Shown here: in pieces, positions 42,490 to 50,630 of the stretch
How the letters are laid out: each line of letters starts with the position of its first letter
Position numbering within the stretch: position 1 is the stretch's first letter
From: Chitinophaga sp. LS1
Lineage (GTDB): Bacteria; Bacteroidota; Bacteroidia; Chitinophagales; Chitinophagaceae
DNA length: 64,000 nt
Assembly: GCF_034274695.1 (NCBI RefSeq)
Contig: NZ_CP128362.1
Span: 6,016,501-6,080,500, forward strand
Direction of reading: 5' to 3'
Translations under genes and position numbers: made by a program
Notes under the pieces: model-generated
The model's database searches: none
What the model was told of the DNA's origin: nothing
What the model saw: only the letters and a program-made list of their open reading frames with translations

Positions 42490-42526
42490 AAGCCCGTTTC
42501 ATCTACATGAAACGGGCTTTTCTTTT
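42490..42526 (+). terminator. Terminator after the tRNA-Arg pair
   Basis: Perfect 13-bp stem, arms 42490-42502 and 42507-42519, loop CTAC, then TTCTTTT. The rlmH start follows about 24 bases later. Confidence 0.9.
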
Positions 42527-42549
42527 GTGCATACTATAGATCTATCATC

Positions 42550-43023
42550 ATGAAAATACAACTCTGGAGCATCGGGAAGGAAAATGACGCGTACATCAGA
42601 GATGGTATAGCGGTTTTCCAGAAGCGGTTACAGCATTATACAGATTTTGAGCTCAGGCTGATCCCTACGGTGAAGCAGGCGGCAAGTCTGTCTGTGCCGG
42701 AGCTCAAAAAGGCGGAAGCGAAGATGATTATGGACATGCTCCAACCCCAGGATTACCTCCTCGCCCTGGATGAACATGGAAAGATGCATACGACCCTGCA
42801 ACTGGCAGATTTTCTGCAGCAAAGGGCAAATGCAGGCACCAGGCAGTTAATTATCCTGATTGGCGGGGCCTATGGGATCGATAGTAGTTTGCTGGAAAGG
42901 GCACAGTTGAAAATGTCCCTCTCGCCACTCACATTTCCGCACCAGTTGGTAAGATTGATTATGACGGAACAAATTTACAGGGCGTATACAGTTTTGAACC
43001 GGGAAAAATATCATCATCAGTGA
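42550..43023 (+). CDS. rlmH: 23S rRNA (pseudouridine1915-N3)-methyltransferase
   Basis: 157-residue SPOUT-family methyltransferase of usual length. It begins MKIQLWSIGKENDAYIRDGI, has YLLALDEHGKMHTT in the middle, and carries the knotted SAM-binding end: LIGGAYGIDSSLLERAQLK, then FPHQLVRLIMTEQIYRAY. It methylates pseudouridine 1915 in helix 69 of 23S rRNA on assembled 70S ribosomes. A single gene, followed 42 bases on by the rhomboid gene. Confidence 0.96.
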   Translation: MKIQLWSIGKENDAYIRDGIAVFQKRLQHYTDFELRLIPTVKQAASLSVPELKKAEAKMIMDMLQPQDYLLALDEHGKMHTTLQLADFLQQRANAGTRQLIILIGGAYGIDSSLLERAQLKMSLSPLTFPHQLVRLIMTEQIYRAYTVLNREKYHHQ

Positions 43024-43065
43024 TAATTTTAAGTAAATTACAACCAATAAATTATTTGACTCAAC

Positions 43066-43692
43066 ATGGAAGGCTTTACTTTAACGCATACAATTATTCT
43101 GATCACCTGCCTGGTATCACTCACTACAATGTTCTACAATCCGGAGAAGATTTACGACCTGAGCCTGCGCCCAACCATGATCAGAGATCGTAAGCAGTAC
43201 TACCGCTTCTTCACCTGTGGTCTTGTACACGCTGACCTGATGCACCTGGGTTTCAACATGCTCTCCCTCTACTTCTGCGGACGCTTTATAGAACAAACAT
43301 TCGAAGCTATCTTTCAGTCTAAATTTTACTTCCTGATATTTTATGTGTTAGGGATTATCTTATCAGGTATTCCCACTTATATTAAGCACAAAAACGATGA
43401 CCATTATTCTTCCATAGGTGCATCCGGTGCTGTATCTGCTGTGATCTACGCAACCGTATTATTTGCACCATGGGCGAAAATCTATGTACTGATATTTCCT
43501 ATGCCGCTGATCTTGTACGCAGTATTGTACATCGTGATGACGGCTTACCTGGATAAACGTCAGTACGGCGATGGTATCAATCACTCTGCGCACTTGTGGG
43601 GAGCTATATTCGGTCTGATCTTCCCGATTATTTTCAAGCCGCAGATTGTTTTGTACTTCCTGAATCAACTCATGCACCCCTCTTTCTTTTAA
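43066..43692 (+). CDS. Rhomboid-family intramembrane serine protease
   Basis: 208 residues with six hydrophobic segments. The catalytic Ser is in SSIGASGAVSAV and the catalytic His in GINHSAHLWGAIFG; HADLMHLGFNMLSLYFCGR is the conserved early segment with the oxyanion-hole Asn. Cleaves transmembrane segments of client proteins in the inner membrane; the client is unknown. A strong terminator follows. Confidence 0.92.
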   Translation: MEGFTLTHTIILITCLVSLTTMFYNPEKIYDLSLRPTMIRDRKQYYRFFTCGLVHADLMHLGFNMLSLYFCGRFIEQTFEAIFQSKFYFLIFYVLGIILSGIPTYIKHKNDDHYSSIGASGAVSAVIYATVLFAPWAKIYVLIFPMPLILYAVLYIVMTAYLDKRQYGDGINHSAHLWGAIFGLIFPIIFKPQIVLYFLNQLMHPSFF

Positions 43693-43710
43693 AAGGGCAA
43701 TACGATATTG

Positions 43711-43745
43711 AAAAGCCGCTTGGGTCTATGTCCCAAGCGGCTTTT
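43711..43745 (+). terminator. Terminator after the rhomboid gene
   Basis: Perfect 14-bp stem, arms 43711-43724 and 43732-43745, loop of 7 bases, ending in a T-run. Symmetric enough to work in both directions. Confidence 0.9.
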
Positions 43746-43953
43746 TCATTTTACACGGCCTGCTTTTTGCAATTGTGTCTTTGAATCAAGGCTCCAGCTA
43801 AGCGAAACAAGCCATCTGATAAAATCTGAGACCACCCGGATTGAGAAAGGAAGTAAATATCCCTACAATACCAATGTGGATCAAGAATCAATTAGTGGAT
43901 TTTTTTCTACGGGAGTCTCTTCATCACTCATAAGGAATTGGTAGCAATCACGT

Positions 43954-44409
43954 ATGGAAGAAAAAATAGTGAAAATATTATTGGCCGATGATGATCTGGA
44001 GGATCGCTTTATTATGCAGGACGCTTTCAATGCCATCAATCTGCCTGATGTGCCCTTACTTGTTGAAGATGGAGAAAAAGTATTACAGCATATGGAACAG
44101 CTTTCACTGGATGCAGGAACCCTTCCTTCCCTGATTGTGCTGGACCTGAATATGCCGAGGATGAGTGGCACAGAAACCTTACGTGAACTAAAGAACATTC
44201 CCGAATACCAGAACATTCCAGTGATTATCTTCTCCTCTTCCATGAATGTAATGGAAATGCATCAGTGCCGTCAATTAGGTGCCCTGTCCTATATGGTAAA
44301 ACCATTTACTTACGAGGAATACCTTGTTTCAGCACAACATTTCTATGATTTTTGTCTGAAAAAACACTCCTTTCCGGAACTCAGCAGTCTGATTCAAAAC
44401 TTTAAATAG
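43954..44409 (+). CDS. Single-domain response regulator (Rcp1-like, phytochrome-partner type)
   Basis: 151-residue receiver domain with no output domain: acidic pocket in ILLADDDLEDRFIM, phospho-Asp in LIVLDLNMPRMSG, Thr/Ser in VIIFSSSMNV, and Lys in YMVKPFTYEEY. The D-D-x-x-x-D-R start and N-M-P pattern are those of Rcp1-type regulators that accept phosphate from bacteriophytochromes. The kinase at 39824-42121, 1.8 kb upstream on the same strand, is the likely partner. The last 8 bases overlap the convergent tilS gene. The output is presumably by protein-protein contact. Confidence 0.9.
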   Translation: MEEKIVKILLADDDLEDRFIMQDAFNAINLPDVPLLVEDGEKVLQHMEQLSLDAGTLPSLIVLDLNMPRMSGTETLRELKNIPEYQNIPVIIFSSSMNVMEMHQCRQLGALSYMVKPFTYEEYLVSAQHFYDFCLKKHSFPELSSLIQNFK

Positions 44410-45736
44410 GCTGCCACTCCAGCACCAACATATTGCTGGTATGGGGGGTAATCTTACACCGGTCATCTATGCGCATACCGATGATCCAGACTATTCGTTT
44501 GGCGGATTCCAGCACCCATATATTCTCTTTCTGTATCAATGATAATTTCTGATCTATGAAGAAGCGACTCAGCTTTTTCTTTTTCCGCATGCCTAATGGG
44601 TAGAAATAATCTCCCTGTTTCCAGCGGCGCATGAGCAATGGGAATTGTAAAGTATCCATGTCCAGGCAGGCCATGTGCGGAGAACCAGGAATGGGGGCAC
44701 CTTCACTGCTTCGGATCTTCAACTTCAGGGACCCTCCTTTCACTGGCACAACTGCTGTTTCTTTTTCAATCACAATCAGGGGAGCTTCCGGAGCTTCCAG
44801 TGGCGTAATTAACAGCCACACTCTGTCGCGGATAATCCGGTGGGTGGTAGTTTCTACCAGTCTGCCGGGTTCTGATTGCAGCAGATCGATCACCTGTGGT
44901 AATTGCGGGGCACTACAGCCAAAGTCTTTGAAGATCTCCCAGGCAATTGTTTGCAGGGGTATCGCTTTTTGGAGCTTTAGTACAGGTACTTTAAAATTAT
45001 CCCCCTGTTTGAACAGCAACCGTTTTTTATGCCTCAGTACTGCTTCCGTATACAGTTGTTCTGCTTCCCTGAAACGGTCTATACTGGCCGCCATTTGGGG
45101 TACAACCGCCGGAAAGGTCTCCTGTATAACGGGGATGACTTTGTGCCGGAAGAAATTGCGTGTATATTTTACTGTTATATTAGAACTGTCTTCTACAAAT
45201 CCCCAACCGTTCGCTGTTGCCAGGGCCACCAGATCTTCTTTTTGTGCAAAGAGCAATGGCCGGATCAGGTGTTGCTGACGGGGTAATATACCGTGAAGAC
45301 CTGCAATACCGGTGCCTTTGGAGAAATTCATGAGTACTGTTTCTACATTGTCCTGCATGTGATGTGCGGTGGCGAGGAATGCATACCCCTGTTGCTGACG
45401 GATCTCTTCCAGCCATGTATAACGCAGTTCACGGGCTGCCACCTGGATGGATACACGTTTTTCATTAGCGTATACTTCGGTATCAAAGCGAATGGAGTAC
45501 AATGGTACTCCCAGTTCATTGGCCAGTGCGGTCACGAATGTTTCGTCTCTTGTAGATTCTACCCCTCTGAGCTGAAAATTGCAGTGTGCAATGCCACAGT
45601 CAATGCCCGCCTGTTTGTACAGGTGCGCCATCACGACGGAATCCACGCCGCCGCTTACAGCCAGCAAGATCCTGTCACCTGATTGGTACAACTTTTCTGC
45701 TGCGATATATTCCTTAAACCTGTTAATAAGTTCCAT
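44402..45736 (-). CDS. tilS: tRNA(Ile)-lysidine synthetase
   Basis: 444 residues. PP-loop ATPase motif ILLAVSGGVDSVVMAHLY at residues 22-39, then GIAHCNFQLRGVESTRDE, ATAHHMQDNVETVLMNFSKG and GIAGLHGILPR, with the C-terminal TilS domain (MRRWKQGDYFYPLGMRKKKK). It converts C34 of tRNA-Ile(CAU) to lysidine so that it reads AUA; essential in most bacteria. Full-length. Its 3' end overlaps the response regulator by 8 bases, and it lies 24 bases after the TPR gene, probably cotranscribed. Confidence 0.95.
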   Translation of the reverse strand: MELINRFKEYIAAEKLYQSGDRILLAVSGGVDSVVMAHLYKQAGIDCGIAHCNFQLRGVESTRDETFVTALANELGVPLYSIRFDTEVYANEKRVSIQVAARELRYTWLEEIRQQQGYAFLATAHHMQDNVETVLMNFSKGTGIAGLHGILPRQQHLIRPLLFAQKEDLVALATANGWGFVEDSSNITVKYTRNFFRHKVIPVIQETFPAVVPQMAASIDRFREAEQLYTEAVLRHKKRLLFKQGDNFKVPVLKLQKAIPLQTIAWEIFKDFGCSAPQLPQVIDLLQSEPGRLVETTTHRIIRDRVWLLITPLEAPEAPLIVIEKETAVVPVKGGSLKLKIRSSEGAPIPGSPHMACLDMDTLQFPLLMRRWKQGDYFYPLGMRKKKKLSRFFIDQKLSLIQKENIWVLESAKRIVWIIGMRIDDRCKITPHTSNMLVLEWQPI

Positions 45737-45760
45737 AGTGTTGATTCGATTGTTATTTTC

Positions 45761-46069
45761 TTAAAGCAGATCGTCAAGTGCCATCTGGAGTTCATTGTAG
45801 GCATGCCTGTTATTTTCAGCTTTTGCCATTTCCATGCCTTTTTCGTAAACGGCGATGGCTTCCTGCTCCGCTCCTGCCCTTTCCAGCAGTTTGCCAAGGT
45901 GGTAGTACGAGCCTACATACCCCGGTTCGTGTGTCAGCAACTCTTCGAACTGCAGACGGGCATCCGCATCGTTGCCCAGTTTTATATATTCCAGCGCCAA
46001 TGCATGCTTCAGAAAGCTGTCATTAGGTGTCTGTTTCAAAAATTCTTTTATACTGGCTATCCTATCCAT
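45761..46069 (-). CDS. Small tetratricopeptide-repeat protein
   Basis: 102-residue cytoplasmic protein of about two to three TPR units: DSFLKHALALEYIKLGNDADA, FEELLTHEPGYVGSYYHLGK and LLERAGAEQEAIAVYEKGME. TPR units mediate protein-protein contacts. No partner can be named. It lies upstream of tilS on the same strand and diverges from etfB. Confidence 0.88.
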   Translation of the reverse strand: MDRIASIKEFLKQTPNDSFLKHALALEYIKLGNDADARLQFEELLTHEPGYVGSYYHLGKLLERAGAEQEAIAVYEKGMEMAKAENNRHAYNELQMALDDLL

Positions 46070-46077
46070 TATTTAAA

Positions 46078-46085
46078 TATATTTG
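46078..46085 (+). promoter_or_regulatory. -7 promoter element of etfBA
   Basis: TATATTTG matches TAnnTTTG exactly and lies 35 bases before the etfB start. The -33 element is weak. Confidence 0.55.
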
Positions 46086-46120
46086 CTCATACCGCTTTAT
46101 TTCATAAAACAGTTAAGGCC

Positions 46121-46861
46121 ATGAAGATATTAGTATGTATCAGTAAAACTCCGGACACGACTGCAAAAATAGCTTTCACAGACAACAACACGAAATTCAA
46201 TGAAGCAGGTGTACAATTCATCATCAACCCCTACGATGAATGGTATGCCCTGGTCAGGGCGCTGGAACTGAAAGAGTCCCTCAATGCTACTGTACATCTG
46301 ATTACCGTGGGTGGTGCTGATACGGAGCCCATTATCCGTAAAGCCCTTGCATTAGGAGGCGATGAAGCCTTCAGGGTGAACACAGATAGTCCCGACAGCT
46401 ATTTTATTGCTGCGCAGATTGCAGCCCATGCCGGGCAACAGGGTTATGACCTGATCCTGACAGGAAAAGAAACCATCGATTACAATGGCGCTGCCATTGG
46501 TGGTATGGTCGCAGAGTTGCTGGATCTTCCTTATGTATCAATCGCTGCAAAGCTGGAGCTGAGCGACAATACAGCCACTATCAACAGGGAAATTGAAGGT
46601 GGTGAGGAGATCGTAACTGTAGCACTGCCTGTAGTCGTATCCTGCCAGAAAGGAATGGCCGAAGCCCGCATCCCCAATATGCGTGGTATCATGGCTGCAA
46701 GAACCAAGCCACTGGCGGTAGTAGAGCCGGCACCAGCCGATACGCTGACTACCATTGCCAGTTTTGAGCTGCCACCAGCAAAAGCAGGTGTAAAAATGAT
46801 TAGCCCAGATAATGTGGAAGAGCTGATAAAGCTATTGCACGAAGAAGCTAAAGTGATTTAA
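46121..46861 (+). CDS. etfB: Electron transfer flavoprotein, beta subunit
   Basis: 246 residues beginning MKILVCISKTPDTTAKIAF, with NPYDEWYALVRALELKE, the GGADTEPIIRKALALGGDEA region and the AMP-binding/FAD-contact segment DLILTGKETIDYNGAAIGG. The same frame is open back to 45683, but that extension runs antisense through tilS and the TPR gene, so the start is at 46121. ETF passes electrons from acyl-CoA and other dehydrogenases to the quinone pool via ETF:quinone oxidoreductase. It pairs with etfA 97 bases downstream. Confidence 0.95.
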   Translation: MKILVCISKTPDTTAKIAFTDNNTKFNEAGVQFIINPYDEWYALVRALELKESLNATVHLITVGGADTEPIIRKALALGGDEAFRVNTDSPDSYFIAAQIAAHAGQQGYDLILTGKETIDYNGAAIGGMVAELLDLPYVSIAAKLELSDNTATINREIEGGEEIVTVALPVVVSCQKGMAEARIPNMRGIMAARTKPLAVVEPAPADTLTTIASFELPPAKAGVKMISPDNVEELIKLLHEEAKVI

Positions 46862-46958
46862 GTTAACCGGTTTTACCGAATACCCCGTTAAGAAAAATCA
46901 TTCCACGTCAGGCGCCCGCCTGCGAACATTATTCAAAAATCTAAACAGCCAAACCGAT

Positions 46959-47927
46959 ATGTCAGTCCTCATATTTGCAGATCAGGCCCAGGGAAAGATC
47001 AAGAAGGCGGCTTTTGAAGCGATACAATATGGTGCAAAAGTAGCACAACAATTTAATACAACTGCGACCGTGCTGGTGCTGGGTGAAGTACCGGAGGGTG
47101 AATTGACAGCACTGGGCAATTACGGTGCAGGCAAGGTGTTGCATGCGGCAGATGCCCGCCTGAATGAAACAGAAGGAAGTGTATTTACAAAGATCATAGC
47201 AGCTGCTGCAGAGCAGGAAGGTGCCGATGTGATCGTATTCCCACACAACTTTGACGGCAAAGCAATCGCCCCGAGAGTTGCAGCCCGCCTCAAGGCAGGG
47301 TTTGTGTCTGGTGCGATCTCTTATCCGGATACCAGCAATGGCTTTGTGGTAAAAAAGAGTGTCTTCTCTGGCAAGGCATTTGCCAACATAAATATCACTG
47401 CAGCGAAAAAGGTGATAGCGGTCATGCCGAATACCTTTGCGGTGGAGAAATCTTCCAATACATCGACAGTAGCGGCTTTCCCCACTGCAGTTAATGATGG
47501 GGATTTTAAAGTAAAAGTGAGTAAAGTAGAAACGGTGAGTGGAGAGATACCGCTGACGGAAGCAGAGATCGTAGTGAGTGGTGGCCGTGGATTGAAAGGT
47601 CCAGAAAACTGGGGGCTGGTAGAAGATCTGGCAAAGGCATTGGGAGCAGGTACAGCCTGTTCAAGGCCGGTAGCAGATTCTGGCTGGCGCCCACACCATG
47701 AACATGTGGGGCAGACTGGGCTGACCGTGCGGCCAAATTTGTACATCGCTATAGGAATATCGGGTGCAATACAACATTTGGCAGGGGTTAATGGTAGCAA
47801 GGTGATTGTGGTCATTAATAAAGATCCGGAGGCACCTTTTTTCAAGGCGGCAGACTACGGGATTGTAGGAGATGCATTTGAGGTAGTGCCGAAATTGACA
47901 GCGGCCGTGAAGGCGTTAAAAAGTTAA
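46959..47927 (+). CDS. etfA: Electron transfer flavoprotein, alpha subunit
   Basis: 322 residues. The N-terminal domain starts MSVLIFADQAQGKIKKAAFE; the C-terminal FAD domain has the family signature VVSGGRGLKGPENWGLVEDL, GTACSRPVADSGWRPHHEHV, QTGLTVRPNLYIAIGISG and AIQHLAGVNGSKVIVVINKD. It binds the FAD of the heterodimer. The 97-base gap to etfB shows nothing special. A perfect hairpin follows. Confidence 0.96.
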   Translation: MSVLIFADQAQGKIKKAAFEAIQYGAKVAQQFNTTATVLVLGEVPEGELTALGNYGAGKVLHAADARLNETEGSVFTKIIAAAAEQEGADVIVFPHNFDGKAIAPRVAARLKAGFVSGAISYPDTSNGFVVKKSVFSGKAFANINITAAKKVIAVMPNTFAVEKSSNTSTVAAFPTAVNDGDFKVKVSKVETVSGEIPLTEAEIVVSGGRGLKGPENWGLVEDLAKALGAGTACSRPVADSGWRPHHEHVGQTGLTVRPNLYIAIGISGAIQHLAGVNGSKVIVVINKDPEAPFFKAADYGIVGDAFEVVPKLTAAVKALKS

Positions 47928-47940
47928 AAAGTTTACATTT

Positions 47941-47977
47941 GAAAATTAGCTGCTGTCTTCGACAGCAGCTAATTTTC
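47941..47977 (+). terminator. Hairpin terminator after etfA
   Basis: Perfect 17-bp inverted repeat, arms 47941-47957 and 47961-47977, with a 3-base loop TTC. The 3' arm ends in AATTTTC; the T-run is short. Confidence 0.85.
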
Positions 47978-48068
47978 AGGTTTATCAAGCATTACGTAAT
48001 TTTTAGATAAGGAATATTTTTTCTAACTTCACGACTTATAAAATATTCAGCGACAACGCAGGACAGAT

Positions 48069-48668
48069 ATGAGAAAAATAGAACTGGAAATAGTTGCCCT
48101 TTCGCACAGCATTACACAAACACATTCATACGCCGTCGTACTGGGGGAAGTGAACGGTTTGCGCAGATTACCTATTGTAATAGGTGGATTCGAAGCACAA
48201 GCCATTGCTGTAGCGCTTGAAAAAATGCAACCCAGCCGCCCACTGACACACGATCTGATGAAAAACTTTATGAATGCATTCAACATTGAATTGCACGAAG
48301 TGGTCATCAGCAATTTGCAGGAAGGGATTTTTTATTCAAAACTTGTCTGCTACAGTAATGATGAAACCATTGAGATAGATTCACGTACTTCCGATGCATT
48401 GGCATTAGCCGTGCGTTTTGGTTGTCCCATCTTTACTTACGAAAATATCCTGAACAGTGCCGGTATCCTACTCGATGACCCTGCAGGCAAGAAGGGATTG
48501 AAACCTGTCACACCGACCATTTCAGAACACGAAAAAGGTGCTGAGGATGATCTGAAAGTCCTGAACCTGGATGAGCTTACACAACTGCTACAGGAAGTAT
48601 TGGAACAGGAAGATTATATCCGGGCGATCGCGATACGCGATGAGATCAATAGCCGGAAGAGCAGATAA
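48069..48668 (+). CDS. DUF151 bifunctional-nuclease-family protein with C-terminal UVR motif
   Basis: 199 residues. Residues 1-140 are the DUF151 domain (VALSHSITQTHSYAVVLGEV; LPIVIGGFEAQAIAVALEK; SDALALAVRFGCPIFTYENI). Plant and bacterial members have been reported to have DNase and RNase activity. Residues about 168-199 form a UVR-type helical motif (TQLLQEVLEQEDYIRAIAIR), as at the end of UvrB, likely for protein contact. It stands 18 bases before ispE, probably in one operon. The biochemical role is not clear from sequence. Confidence 0.9.
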   Translation: MRKIELEIVALSHSITQTHSYAVVLGEVNGLRRLPIVIGGFEAQAIAVALEKMQPSRPLTHDLMKNFMNAFNIELHEVVISNLQEGIFYSKLVCYSNDETIEIDSRTSDALALAVRFGCPIFTYENILNSAGILLDDPAGKKGLKPVTPTISEHEKGAEDDLKVLNLDELTQLLQEVLEQEDYIRAIAIRDEINSRKSR

Positions 48669-48686
48669 ATTATACCTTTTTTCCGC

Positions 48687-49481
48687 ATGATCGTTTTTCC
48701 AAATTGCAAGATAAATCTGGGTCTGCATATTGTCCGCAGGCGTGCGGATGGTTTTCATGACCTGGAGACGGTATTCTATCCTTTGCAGCTCACAGATGCG
48801 CTGGAGGTGTTGAGTCCGGGAACATTACAATTTAACAGCAGTGGTATTGCAATACCAGGTGCTGCAGATGATAATTTATGCCTGAAGGCGTGGCATTTGC
48901 TGAAGAAGGATTTCCCTTCTATTGCAGAAGTGGATATACATCTGCATAAGCATATTCCAATTGGCGCAGGGCTGGGCGGTGGTTCGGCAGATGCTGCGTT
49001 TATGTTGATGCATTTGAATCAGCGTTTTCAGCTGGGATTGACAACGGAGCAGTTGGTAGAGTATGCTGCTGCGTTGGGCAGTGATTGCCCGTTTTTTGTT
49101 TTGAATAAGGCGTGTTATGCTACAGGGCGTGGCGAGGTAATGATACCGGTGGAACTTGACTTAAAAGGATGGACCTTTGTGTTGGTGTATCCGGATATAC
49201 ATGTGAATACGGGGTGGGCGTTTAAACAACTGACGCCGGGGGAACCTGATATTTCTTTGCTGGAGGTGATAAAGCGGCCGGTGGAGGAATGGAAGGGATT
49301 GATGAAGAATGATTTTGAGATTCCCATATTTAGTGCGCATCCGGAATTAGCACAAATTAAAGAGGAAATGTATAGACAGGGTGCAGTGTATGCGACGATG
49401 AGTGGAAGTGGTTCTTCGATAGTGGGGATTTTCCCGAAGGGAGGGAAATTTGAAACAGATTATAAATCATTTATAATATAA
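48687..49481 (+). CDS. ispE: 4-diphosphocytidyl-2-C-methyl-D-erythritol kinase
   Basis: 264-residue GHMP kinase of the non-mevalonate isoprenoid pathway. It phosphorylates CDP-methylerythritol at the 2-hydroxyl with ATP. Motifs: PNCKINLGLHIVRRRADGFH with the general-base Lys and Asp region, the ATP loop PIGAGLGGGSADAAFM, and the C-terminal MSGSGSSIVGIF. Length is normal. Terminators follow at once. Confidence 0.96.
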   Translation: MIVFPNCKINLGLHIVRRRADGFHDLETVFYPLQLTDALEVLSPGTLQFNSSGIAIPGAADDNLCLKAWHLLKKDFPSIAEVDIHLHKHIPIGAGLGGGSADAAFMLMHLNQRFQLGLTTEQLVEYAAALGSDCPFFVLNKACYATGRGEVMIPVELDLKGWTFVLVYPDIHVNTGWAFKQLTPGEPDISLLEVIKRPVEEWKGLMKNDFEIPIFSAHPELAQIKEEMYRQGAVYATMSGSGSSIVGIFPKGGKFETDYKSFII

Positions 49482-49516
49482 AAAAGGGCTTTCGCCTATG
49501 GCGAAAGCCCTTTTTT
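49481..49516 (+). terminator. Terminator after ispE
   Basis: Perfect 16-bp inverted repeat, arms 49481-49496 and 49500-49515, loop TAT, with A-run before and T-run after. Confidence 0.93.
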
Positions 49517-49546
49517 GCGTGCGCCTGCGGCGGGCTGGAAATAAAT

Positions 49547-49580
49547 AAAAGAGCCGATGCTATTCAGCACCGGCTCTTTT
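49547..49580 (-). terminator. Terminator after rplT (minus strand)
   Basis: Arms AAAAGAGCCG (49547-49556) and CGGCTCTTTT (49571-49580) with further GC/GC pairing inside. On the minus strand it is followed by a run of T. It ends the rpmI-rplT operon 25 bases after the rplT stop and lies tail to tail with the ispE terminator. Confidence 0.88.
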
Positions 49581-49604
49581 TGTTGTATCGTTGGAGGCTA
49601 CCGC

Positions 49605-49949
49605 TTATTTAACGGTTGCTACGAGCTTCTTGAAAGTCTCAGGCTCATTCATAGCCAGATCAGCCAATACCTTTCTATTCAGATCGATATTCTTAACTGA
49701 CAGCTTGTGGATGAACTCAGAATAAGTGATACCTTCAGCACGAACTGCAGCGTTAATACGCGCGATCCACAACTGACGGTAGTTTCTCTTCTTTAATTTA
49801 CGGCCTACATAGCTATATGTAAGACCTTTCTCCAATACGTTCTTGGCTACGGTATAAACGTTTTTACGTTTACCATAAAAACCCTTGGCCTGCTTTAAAA
49901 TTTTCTTCCTGCGGGCTCTGGAAGCAACTGCATTTACTGAACGAGGCAT
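49605..49949 (-). CDS. rplT: 50S ribosomal protein L20
   Basis: 114 residues, full-length and typical: [56 protein letters not shown] and [16 protein letters not shown]. Binds 23S rRNA early in 50S assembly. It follows rpmI by 48 bases in the usual order. Confidence 0.98.
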   Translation of the reverse strand: MPRSVNAVASRARRKKILKQAKGFYGKRKNVYTVAKNVLEKGLTYSYVGRKLKKRNYRQLWIARINAAVRAEGITYSEFIHKLSVKNIDLNRKVLADLAMNEPETFKKLVATVK

Positions 49950-49997
49950 TTTGTGCTCTTTTTTCCGTTTTAGTTAATAATAATTCTGAAACTCCGA

Positions 49998-50195
49998 CTA
50001 TCTGAGTGCGAGCATTCTCTTTACGAGATCCAGGTTAGCGGAACTAACCAGGCTGCTACCTCTCAGGTGGCGTTTTCTTTTGGTAGCTTTCTTGGTCAGC
50101 AAGTGACTTTTGAAGGCATTATACCGCTTAATCTGTCCGCTCCCGGTTACCTTGAAGGTCTTCTTAGCCCGGGAATGAGTCTTTACTTTGGGCAT
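49998..50195 (-). CDS. rpmI: 50S ribosomal protein L35
   Basis: 65 residues: [20 protein letters not shown], then [20 protein letters not shown] and [14 protein letters not shown]. Normal length. It is the first gene of its operon here; in most bacteria infC precedes it, but the 430 bases upstream hold no infC. It has its own promoter. Confidence 0.97.
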   Translation of the reverse strand: MPKVKTHSRAKKTFKVTGSGQIKRYNAFKSHLLTKKATKRKRHLRGSSLVSSANLDLVKRMLALR

Positions 50196-50215
50196 CTTAC
50201 ATCAAATTTGGTCTG

Positions 50216-50244
50216 CAAAGGTAGATAAATAATTGATACAACAA
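50216..50244 (-). promoter_or_regulatory. Promoter of rpmI-rplT
   Basis: On the minus strand TTG (complement of CAA at 50242-50244), 18-base spacer, then TACCTTTG (50223-50216), an exact match to the consensus. It leaves a leader of about 15 bases before the rpmI ATG. Confidence 0.75.
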
Positions 50245-50630
50245 TCGTCAAATATAACTTTTTTATTCACGGAATGACGATGTGGATAACTTTTCTTCTC
50301 AAATATAAAAATAATTTTCACCTCATTAAGTACCTGAAAATCAAAATTCCTCTCCCCCATTACTTCCATTTCTGCTTTTATATATTAGGTTATAAGTAAT
50401 ACACATTTTTTCTATTTACTATATTAGTGTTAATTTTAATTTCAAAATAGTATTATTTAAAGCCATATCGTAAAACTTAACCAGGCCTATGAAAGCACTT
50501 TACACTTCATGGATCGCCTACTCCGTATGGAGTTGGTTGCTTTTTCACCCTCAAAAATATGAAAGACCACAAAGAGCGCCCGATTGTTAATCCAGCCCTC
50601 TCTGATAGTTTTTTCCCAAAATAATTGAAG
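50245..50630. other. AT-rich intergenic region before the giant surface protein
   Basis: No convincing gene. A 33-codon frame (50489-50590, plus) begins MKALYTSWIAYSVW but has no supporting signal. A small inverted repeat CTCCGTATGGAG lies at 50521-50532. TTG at 50584-50586 with a 19-base spacer and TAGTTTTT (50606-50613, 7 of 8 of the -7 element) is a plausible promoter for the gene at 50631. Confidence 0.4.

Noticed and set aside
45683..46120. Longer start for etfB giving 392 residues
   Set aside because: The extra 146 codons run antisense through tilS and the TPR gene and have no family likeness; the ATG at 46121 begins exactly where ETF beta proteins begin.
50489..50590. 33-codon frame starting MKALYTSWIAY
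   Set aside because: No ribosome-binding site, no promoter clearly tied to it and no known family; it overlaps the likely promoter of the next gene.
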